Shown piece after piece: positions 1 through 5,044 of a DNA stretch of 5,044 nt. Under the pieces are notes generated by a model, which worked only from the letters and a program-made list of their open reading frames with translations, did not search any database and was not told the origin of the DNA. The DNA is taken from assembly GCA_030824725.1 (NCBI GenBank), contig JAPJRE010000311.1, positions 1 to 5,044 on the forward strand, in the 5' to 3' direction. The stretch is from Sphingomonas sp. GTDB lineage: Bacteria; Pseudomonadota; Alphaproteobacteria; Sphingomonadales; Sphingomonadaceae. The first letter of the stretch is position 1. Every line of letters begins with the position of its first letter. Position numbers and translations under genes: made by a program.

Positions 1-1304
1 GTCGAACGATGATGAAGGGCGCCGCCGCAACCGGCGCACTGGCGATCAGCGCGCGCAGCTATGCGCGCATCCTGGGGGCGAACGATCGCATCCGCGTCGG
101 CATCGTCGGCGTCAACGGCCGCGGCCAGGCGCATATGAGCGCCTTCGCCAAGCAGCCCAATGTCCAGGTCACCCATTTCGCGGACGTCGACTCCGCAGTG
201 CTCGCCAAGCGCGCCGGCGAGTTCGCCCAGCGGCACGGCAACAAGGTCGAGACCACCGGCGATTACCGTCGGCTGCTCGATACCAAGGCGGTGGACGTCA
301 TCACCGTCGCGACGCCCGATCACTGGCATGCCAAGGTTGCGATCGACGCGATGAACGCGGGCCGCAACGTCTATATCGAAAAGCCGATCGGCATCTCGCC
401 CGCCGAGGGCGAAGCGCTGATCGCCGCGCAGAAGCGCACCGGCCGGGTGCTGCAGGTCGGCAACCAGCAGCGATCGAGCGTCGAGACCCGGCAGCTGCTC
501 GACCTGATCCGCGCCGGCGAACTTGGCGACGTCTACGAGGCGCAGACCTGGTACGCGAACAACCGCAAGTCGATCGGCAAGGGCCATATCGTGCCGCCGC
601 CCGCCAATCTCGACTGGGCCATGTGGCAGGGGCCGCGGCCGCGCGGGCCGTACCGCTCGAACCTCGTCCACTATAACTGGCACTGGTTCTGGCAATACGG
701 CACCGGCGAGATCTGCAACAACGCGATGCACGAGCTCGACATCGCCCGCTGGCTGATGGGGGTGACCTACCCCAGCACCGTCACCGCGCGCGGCGCCCGC
801 CGCTTCTACCGGGGCGACGACTGGGAAATGTACGATTCGCTCGCGCTCAACCTCGGCTTCGACGGCGGCCGCACGATCCGCTGGGACGGCGAAAGCTGCA
901 ACGGCATGCTTCGCTATGGTCGCGGTCGGGGCACGCTGCTGCTCGGCACCAAGGGCTCGGCAGTGGTCGATCGCAACGGCTTCGAGCTGTACGACTTGGC
1001 CGGCAAGAAGCTGCGCGAAGTGAAGGCACCGGCGGAATCGGAGACGACCGGCACCGTCGGCGAAGGCGCACTCGACGTCTACCACGCCGCCAACTTCCTC
1101 GGCGTGGTCCGCGGCTCCGAGACGGCGCTGCACTCGCCGATCCAGGAGGGGCATATCAGCACCACGCTTTGCCACCTCGGCAACATGGCCTATCGCACCA
1201 ACGGCGCGATCACCGTCGATCCCGCCACCGGCAAGCCGAAGGAAGCCGCCGCGCTGAAGCTCTGGGCGGTCGACTATGAGCCCGGCTGGGAGGTGCGCGG
1301 CTGA
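1..1304 (+). CDS. Tat-exported Gfo/Idh/MocA-family oxidoreductase, 5' end cut by window edge
   Basis: NAD(P)-dependent oxidoreductase of the Gfo/Idh/MocA family, acting on a sugar, polyol or derivative that cannot be named from sequence. Numbering from the first visible Met (base 9), the Rossmann loop VGIVGVNGRG is at 30-39, with an acidic residue after the second strand at D59. EKP, holding the family's catalytic Lys, is at 124-126. A C-terminal-domain active-site stretch has N237, H241 and D244. The block VHYNWHWFW (220-228) is typical of one subfamily common in Bacteroidota and Planctomycetota. The true start is probably upstream: the frame is open to the left edge, and codons just before ATG read Arg-Thr, preceded by a codon ending GT. 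This fits a Tat motif RRTMMKG followed by an Ala-rich hydrophobic stretch. The mature protein is therefore probably periplasmic. The stop at 1302-1304 lies one base before the next gene. The family is sure; the export signal is only partly visible. Confidence 0.93.
   Translation, partial: RTMMKGAAATGALAISARSYARILGANDRIRVGIVGVNGRGQAHMSAFAKQPNVQVTHFADVDSAVLAKRAGEFAQRHGNKVETTGDYRRLLDTKAVDVITVATPDHWHAKVAIDAMNAGRNVYIEKPIGISPAEGEALIAAQKRTGRVLQVGNQQRSSVETRQLLDLIRAGELGDVYEAQTWYANNRKSIGKGHIVPPPANLDWAMWQGPRPRGPYRSNLVHYNWHWFWQYGTGEICNNAMHELDIARWLMGVTYPSTVTARGARRFYRGDDWEMYDSLALNLGFDGGRTIRWDGESCNGMLRYGRGRGTLLLGTKGSAVVDRNGFELYDLAGKKLREVKAPAESETTGTVGEGALDVYHAANFLGVVRGSETALHSPIQEGHISTTLCHLGNMAYRTNGAITVDPATGKPKEAAALKLWAVDYEPGWEVRG
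1288..1294 (+). promoter_or_regulatory. Ribosome binding site for the ApbE-like gene
   Basis: GGGAGGT lies 11 bases before the ATG at 1306, inside the end of the preceding gene. It decides the start: the earlier in-frame ATG at 1276 lies upstream of this site and would add ten residues with no family similarity. Confidence 0.6.
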
Positions 1305-1305
1305 G

Positions 1306-2139
1306 ATGACGGGTGTGGCGGCGAGCGTGGCGCGGTTCGCCGCCATGGGTACGCGGGTCGAACTGCACCTGTTCGGCTGCAACGATCCCGCCGCGCTCGC
1401 CGCCGGCAAGGCTGCGATCCTCTCGGTGGAAGACGCGCTGACCATCCACCGCCCCTCGCCCGCCACGGCGCTCAACGACGCGCTCTCCAGCGGCGGAAGC
1501 GCGGTGGTGGAGGACCGGCTGTTGTTCGCCGCGCTGGTCCAGGTGGATGCGCTTTGGCGCCAGACCGAAGGGTTGTTCGACCCCAGCCTAGGCCACTGGT
1601 CTTCGCTCACGATCGACCGCTCCAGCCGCCGCGTCTCGACAACCCACCCGCTGACGCTCGACTTCGGCGGCTTCGGCAAGGGCTATGCGCTTGACCGGGC
1701 GGTCACTGCCCTGCGTGCGATGGGGGTCGCCTCGGCACTGCTTTCGGCCGGTGAAAGCTCGATCGCGGTGCTCGGCCAGCACCCCCTCGGCGGCGGCTGG
1801 CCGCTCGCCGTGCCGCACCCCGAGGATGAGGGGGCATGGCTGGTCGAACTCGAATTACAGGATGGCTCGCTGTCGGTATCGTCGACCATCGGCGTGGGCG
1901 CTTCCAAGCCGGGTCGCGCGGCGATGATCCGGCCGACCGACGGCGCGATCGTCACCATGCCCGCCACCGCCGTCGCGGTCGCCGCGACCGGTGCGGAGGC
2001 CGAGGCACTCAGCACCGCCCTGCTCGTCGCCGATTTTACCACACGCGCCCGGCTGCGCGCCGCCGTCCCCGAACGCCGCTTCCACTTTTCCCATGCCGCG
2101 CCCTTCGGCGCCGAGCGAGCACTGGAACCTACCGCATGA
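1306..2139 (+). CDS. ApbE-like protein (FAD:protein FMN transferase family), atypical
   Basis: ApbE proteins move FMN from FAD onto Thr/Ser of target flavoproteins, using a divalent metal. This 277-residue product shows the family order: AMGT at 13-16, a Ser/Asn segment ending LN at 56-57, EGLFDPSLG at 88-96, LDFGGFGKGYALDRA at 118-132, GVASALLSAGESSIAVLG at 140-157, and AEALSTALL at 232-240. Several positions are unusual. The metal-binding Asp of the DALST-type motif is Glu (E233), though T237 is kept. The late H-[IV]-x-P-x-T-G-type motif is reduced to AMIRPTDGAIV, without the His. The NAGGD-type motif reads SAGESS. It is shorter than the usual 320-350 residues and has no signal peptide or lipobox, unlike many ApbEs. 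It sits one base after gene 1 and overlaps gene 3 by ATGA, so it is surely cotranscribed and probably translationally coupled. It could be an active cytosolic FMN transferase or a family member that has lost or changed activity. Confidence 0.88.
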   Translation: MTGVAASVARFAAMGTRVELHLFGCNDPAALAAGKAAILSVEDALTIHRPSPATALNDALSSGGSAVVEDRLLFAALVQVDALWRQTEGLFDPSLGHWSSLTIDRSSRRVSTTHPLTLDFGGFGKGYALDRAVTALRAMGVASALLSAGESSIAVLGQHPLGGGWPLAVPHPEDEGAWLVELELQDGSLSVSSTIGVGASKPGRAAMIRPTDGAIVTMPATAVAVAATGAEAEALSTALLVADFTTRARLRAAVPERRFHFSHAAPFGAERALEPTA

Positions 2140-3398
2140 CCGACGACGATTTCGCGCTTTCCCGCCGCACCTTCCTCGATCGCGTGCTACTCGCCTCCGC
2201 GGGCGTGGGGATGGGCGCCGCCGCACCCTGGGCGGCCCGTGCCGCCGAGGACATCGCCAAGGGCCCGCGCGTCCGCATCGGCGTGATCGGCACGGGCGAT
2301 CGCGGCCGCACGCTGATCCAGAATCTCAACAAGACGCGCAACTGCACCGTCGCCGCGCTGTGCGACAATTTTGAGCCGCACATGGCCAAGGCGCGCGCCT
2401 ATGTGCCAGCGAATACGCCGATCTTCACCGATCATCGCAAGATGCTGGAATCGAAGCAGATCGACGCGGTGGTGATCGCCACCCCACTCGATCTCCATGC
2501 CCGCCACACGATCGACGCGCTCGATGCGGGCTATCCCGTGTTCTGCGAGAAGGCGATGGCGCGGACGATCGCCGATTGCAGCGCGATGGTGACCCGCGCC
2601 CGTGCACGCGGCAAGATCCTCCAGATCGGCCATCAGCGGCTGTTCAACCCGACCTATCTCAACGCGCTCAAGCGCGCCCAGGCAGGCGAGATCGGCAACA
2701 TCACCCAGATCCGCGCCAGCTGGCACCGCAATCGAAGCTGGCGCCGCCAGATCCCGCCCGGCGGCACCGAGCGCGAGATCAACTGGCGGCTCTACCGCGA
2801 CCGCTCCGCCGGGCTGATGACCGAGCTGGCGACGCACCAGCTCCAGGTCGCCAACTGGTTCATGGGCGGGCTGCCCACGCGGGTGATGGGCTCCGGCAGC
2901 ATCTGCTTCTGGAAGGACGGCCGCGACGTCTACGACCAGGTCGCGCTGATCTACGATTATTCGGACGGGCGGAAGGTGATCTACTCCTCGATGCTCAACA
3001 ATGCCCGCTATGGCTGCGAGGAGCAGATCCAGGGGAGCAAGGGCACGATCGAGCCCGAGCTCGGCCGAATCTATCAGGAAGTCCAGCCCGGTGCCGTCCC
3101 CGCGCTCGCCCGCATGCGCGCCGACGTGCAGGCCGGGCGCAAGAACACGGTGCCGATCGGCGGTGCGACCTGGTTCCCCGAACTCCCGGTCACCACCCCC
3201 GGCGATTCGCTCGGCTGGGGCGAATATGACGAGACGATGCTCCAGTTCGAGGGCTTCGGCGAAGCGGTGCGCAGCGGCAGGGAAGTGCCCGGGCTGCTCG
3301 CCCAGGCCTATTATGCCAGCGTCGCCTCGCTGCTCGGCGAACAGGCGATCGACCAGGGCAAGGCGCTCGCCTGGCCGACCGACCTCGTCACCTTCTGA
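2136..3398 (+). CDS. Tat-exported Gfo/Idh/MocA-family oxidoreductase (second paralogue)
   Basis: A 420-residue NAD(P)-dependent oxidoreductase with a complete Tat signal. The motif SRRTFLDR has R10-R11, a hydrophobic stretch follows to about residue 33, and a likely cleavage site is A34-R35-A36. The Rossmann motif GVIGTGDRG is at 49-57, with D77 after the second strand, as is common in NAD binding. The EKP motif reads EKA (138-140), keeping Lys139. The C-terminal-domain active site has E230 and H234, but the usual Asp three residues after the His is Gln (Q237). The ATG at 2136 is chosen because it overlaps the ApbE-like stop as ATGA and begins immediately with the Tat region; a weak GGAA lies 8 bases upstream. 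An in-frame ATG 300 bases earlier would read through the neighbour in a Arg-rich shadow frame. Length is normal for the exported members. Family and export are well supported; the substrate is unknown. Confidence 0.95.
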   Translation: MTDDDFALSRRTFLDRVLLASAGVGMGAAAPWAARAAEDIAKGPRVRIGVIGTGDRGRTLIQNLNKTRNCTVAALCDNFEPHMAKARAYVPANTPIFTDHRKMLESKQIDAVVIATPLDLHARHTIDALDAGYPVFCEKAMARTIADCSAMVTRARARGKILQIGHQRLFNPTYLNALKRAQAGEIGNITQIRASWHRNRSWRRQIPPGGTEREINWRLYRDRSAGLMTELATHQLQVANWFMGGLPTRVMGSGSICFWKDGRDVYDQVALIYDYSDGRKVIYSSMLNNARYGCEEQIQGSKGTIEPELGRIYQEVQPGAVPALARMRADVQAGRKNTVPIGGATWFPELPVTTPGDSLGWGEYDETMLQFEGFGEAVRSGREVPGLLAQAYYASVASLLGEQAIDQGKALAWPTDLVTF

Positions 3399-3408
3399 CC
3401 TTCTCCCC

Positions 3409-3414
3409 AAGGGA
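3409..3414 (+). promoter_or_regulatory. Ribosome binding site for the third oxidoreductase
   Basis: AAGGGA lies 7 bases before the ATG at 3422, in the only real gap (23 bases) of the gene run. It supports that start over the in-frame ATG two codons later, and suggests this gene is initiated independently rather than by coupling. Confidence 0.6.
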
Positions 3415-3421
3415 CACCATC

Positions 3422-4603
3422 ATGGACATGATCGACCGCCGCCTGCTCCTCGCCAGCGCCGGCCTTATCGGTGCCGGGCTCGCCGGCACGGCGCGTGCGC
3501 AATCGACCGCGCAGGGCAACGGCGTCTCCGCCAATGCGGCACCGACCGGACCCGATCCGAGCGCCAAGGACCGCATCCGCTTCGCCGTGATCGGGCTCGA
3601 CCATTCGCACATCTATGCGATGACCGATGCGCTGATCCGCGGCGGCGGCACGCTGGTGGCGGTGCATGCGAGCGACCCCAGGCAGCTCGTCCCCTTCCGC
3701 GCCCGCTATGGCGACGTGAAGGTGGCGCGCAGCGAGGCCGAGATCCTCGACGACAAGAGCGTCCAGGTGGTCGCCAGTGCCTCGATCCCCAATCTTCGCG
3801 CGCCGCTCGGCGTGCGGGTGATGCGGGCGGGCAAGGATTTCCTCTCGGACAAGCCCGGTATCACCAGCCTCGCACAGCTCGCCGAGGTGCGCCGCACCAT
3901 CGCCGAGACCAGGCGCAAGTTCGCCATCATGTATTCCGAGCGGCTCGAGGTGCGCGCCGCGGTGAAGGCGGGCGAGCTGGTCCATGCCGGCGCGATCGGC
4001 CGCGTGGTGCAGACGATCAACATCGCCCCGCACCGGGTGAGCGCGCCCAGCCGCCCCGAATGGTTCTGGGACGTGGCGAACTATGGCGGCATCCTCACCG
4101 ATATCGGCAGCCACCAGGCCGACCAGTTCGTCTTCTACACCGGCTCCACGGAGGCGCAGGTGGTCGCCTCGCAGGTGGGCAATTTCGCCACGCCGGCCCA
4201 TCCGAAATTCCAGGATTTCGGCGACATGATGATGACCGGCAATGGCGGCACCGGCTATGTCCGGGTCGACTGGTACACCCCCGACGGGCTACCGACCTGG
4301 GGCGACGGCCGCGTCTTCATCCTCGGTACCGAGGGATATATCGAGCTGCGCAAGTACGTCGACATTCAGGGCCGGCCGGGGGGCAATCACCTGTTCCTCG
4401 CCGATCGTAAGGGCACGCACCACATCGATTGCAGCAGGGTGCCGCTGCCCTTCGGCCCGCAATTCGTGACCGACGTGGTCCATCGCACCGAGGTCGCGCA
4501 GAACCAGTCCCAGGCGCTGCTGGCCGCCGAGCTGGTGCTGACCGCGCAGGAAAAGGCGCGGGCGCTCGTAGGTGAACAGCGGCCGGCGGTGCAGGGCGGC
4601 TGA
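3422..4603 (+). CDS. Tat-exported Gfo/Idh/MocA-family oxidoreductase (third paralogue, unusual nucleotide loop)
   Basis: A 393-residue member of the Gfo/Idh/MocA family, divergent from its two neighbours. The N-terminus has D5-R6-R7-L-L-L, a Gly/Ala/Leu-rich core and an A24-R25-A26 site before Gln27. This is a short Tat-type signal, followed by a low-complexity linker to about residue 50. The Rossmann strand FAVIG ends in GLDHSH (58-63), so the second and third glycines of the usual GxGxxG are Asp60 and His63. After the second strand the position usually held by Asp is about Ser84. The EKP motif is DKP (143-145), keeping Lys144. The C-terminal-domain active site is canonical, with GGILTDIGSHQAD giving D227, H231 and D234. 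It closes the gene run; about 150 bases without a gene follow. It may use NADP, or hold its nucleotide differently; the enzyme reaction cannot be named. Confidence 0.93.
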   Translation: MDMIDRRLLLASAGLIGAGLAGTARAQSTAQGNGVSANAAPTGPDPSAKDRIRFAVIGLDHSHIYAMTDALIRGGGTLVAVHASDPRQLVPFRARYGDVKVARSEAEILDDKSVQVVASASIPNLRAPLGVRVMRAGKDFLSDKPGITSLAQLAEVRRTIAETRRKFAIMYSERLEVRAAVKAGELVHAGAIGRVVQTINIAPHRVSAPSRPEWFWDVANYGGILTDIGSHQADQFVFYTGSTEAQVVASQVGNFATPAHPKFQDFGDMMMTGNGGTGYVRVDWYTPDGLPTWGDGRVFILGTEGYIELRKYVDIQGRPGGNHLFLADRKGTHHIDCSRVPLPFGPQFVTDVVHRTEVAQNQSQALLAAELVLTAQEKARALVGEQRPAVQGG

Positions 4604-4701
4604 CGCACTGCTGGCGCTTGGCAAAGGCGGTCCTTCACATGGCGCGGTCTGCATGCCGCAAGGGGACGCGGCCGTTTAGTGGCGCGCCGGGGCGACGGGC
4701 G

Positions 4702-4721
4702 CCGGACGCGATGGCATCCGG
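4702..4721 (+). other. Small GC-rich hairpin, possible 3' end structure
   Basis: CCGGA (4702-4706) pairs perfectly with TCCGG (4717-4721). An inner GC/GC pairing across one mismatch leaves a GATG loop. It lies about 100 bases past the last oxidoreductase stop and has no T run after it, so it is not a textbook intrinsic terminator. Such short stems arise often by chance at this GC content. Confidence 0.25.
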
Positions 4722-4739
4722 AGTCCGACGGCCTTCGGC

Positions 4740-4744
4740 GAGGA
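4740..4744 (+). promoter_or_regulatory. Possible ribosome binding site before the broken hydrolase
   Basis: GAGGA lies 9 bases before the ATG at 4754. This is good spacing and marks the likely original start of the downstream broken gene. Confidence 0.4.
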
Positions 4745-4753
4745 ACCACGAAC

Positions 4754-5044
4754 ATGATGTCGGTAGCGGACCAGCTATCGCGACCCACCGGCATCGGGTC
4801 TTCCTCGGCGATGTCGGCGTCGCGGTACCGCGCCGCCCGCCGGCTACCGTGTCGCCAGCAGCGACGACCTCAGCAATCTCGGCCTGCGGGCGGAAGACCT
4901 GTCCTCGCCGCAGAGCAGCTTCCGCGCCCGCCTTTATGTGACGCAGGGCGATGGCGGCCCCAATTACGTCCTGAGCTTCCGTGGCACCACGGACGGCAGA
5001 GAGGTGGCTCGGGGAATTTGAACAGCGGGGATGAGTGGATTGTC
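4754..5044 (+). pseudogene. Frame-disrupted N-terminal part of a lipase-like alpha/beta hydrolase, cut by window edge
   Basis: The best protein-like signal is at 4842-5003, in the frame starting at base 4842. It begins GYRVASSDDLSNLGL and later reads YVLSFRGTTDGRE. The hydrophobic strand followed by FRGT resembles the segment near the oxyanion hole of class-3-like lipases. In this stretch 45 of 54 codons end in G or C, as expected for coding DNA here. That frame stops at 5019-5021. Skipping one G near 5003-5004 and another in the GGGG at 5011-5014 continues the protein as WLGNLNSGDEWIV to the edge, a natural follow-on of FRGTTDGRE. Upstream, codons in a second frame (about 4774-4841, GDVGVAVP) and a start at 4754 in a third frame, behind GAGGA, also look coding. 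Several frame changes in 290 bases suggest a decayed gene. Clustered sequencing errors are possible, and the 3' part is not in view. The hydrolase assignment is from a short motif only. Confidence 0.5.

Larger units (their letters stand above)
4604..4753 (+). other. Intergenic stretch after the gene run
   Basis: No convincing gene is seen in this 150-base stretch. It holds the palindrome GGCGCGCC (4681-4688) and a small hairpin (4702-4721). No -35/-10 pair with sensible spacing and no T-rich terminator tail were found. Confidence 0.5.

Noticed and set aside
1836..2135. 100-residue N-terminal extension of the second oxidoreductase
   Set aside because: It would overlap most of the ApbE-like C-terminus in a low-quality Arg-rich frame and bury the Tat signal inside the protein.
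2187..3410. Long minus-strand open frame of 407 codons opposite the second oxidoreductase
   Set aside because: It mirrors the third-position GC pattern of the real gene, has no recognisable domain, and is opposite a gene with complete family motifs and a Tat signal.
3311..4201. Minus-strand open frame of 296 codons
   Set aside because: Lies opposite the clear Gfo/Idh/MocA genes, with no family motif and no plausible ribosome binding context.
3001..4410. Plus-strand open frame of 469 codons spanning two oxidoreductases
   Set aside because: The product is extremely Arg/Pro/Ala-rich, ignores the real stop and start between the genes, and shows no domain; it is a shadow frame of GC-rich DNA.
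4619..4645. TTGGCA as a possible -35 promoter box
   Set aside because: No -10-like sequence lies 16-18 bases downstream.
4731..4740. GCCTTCGGCG as a UUCG-type terminator hairpin
   Set aside because: Only a single C-G pair closes the TTCG loop, and there is no T tract after it.
4618..4941. Plus-strand frame of 107 codons as an intact gene
   Set aside because: Most of it has no protein-like pattern and it lacks a ribosome binding site; only its short part near 4774-4841 looks coding, which fits a segment of the broken hydrolase gene.

Overview
The window is GC-rich and tightly packed, with strong G/C preference at third codon positions. It looks like an alphaproteobacterium of the Sphingomonas/Novosphingobium kind. 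That placement is inference from composition and gene style; no rRNA or housekeeping marker is present.

Positions 1-4603 hold one rightward gene run. (1) A Gfo/Idh/MocA-family NAD(P)-dependent oxidoreductase whose 5' end is cut by the window edge. (2) An ApbE-like protein (FAD:protein FMN transferase family) starting one base after gene 1 stops. (3) A second Gfo/Idh/MocA oxidoreductase overlapping gene 2 by ATGA. (4) A third Gfo/Idh/MocA oxidoreductase after a 23-base gap with a good Shine-Dalgarno site. Genes 3 and 4 carry complete N-terminal twin-arginine (Tat) signal peptides. Gene 1 carries the visible remainder of one. The three are paralogous in fold but differ at conserved active-site and cofactor-loop positions, so they probably do different steps rather than duplicate each other.

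The likely reading is an operon for oxidation/reduction of a sugar, polyol or glycoside outside the cytoplasm. The enzymes would be folded with nucleotide bound in the cytoplasm and then exported, as is known for Zymomonas glucose-fructose oxidoreductase. No transporter, glycoside hydrolase, isomerase or regulator is inside the window, so the substrate cannot be named. The ApbE-like protein has recognisable family motifs but departs from consensus at a metal-binding Asp and at the late His-containing motif. It also has no export signal, so its role with three exported partners is open.

Positions 4604-4753 are intergenic, with a small GC-rich hairpin and no clear promoter or terminator. From 4754 to the window end there is what looks like the N-terminal part of a lipase-like alpha/beta hydrolase gene broken by several frame changes, running off the right edge. 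This remnant, and the combination of three divergent Tat-exported oxidoreductases with an atypical ApbE, are the parts most worth a second look. No CRISPR array, tRNA, rRNA, insertion sequence or attachment site is visible.
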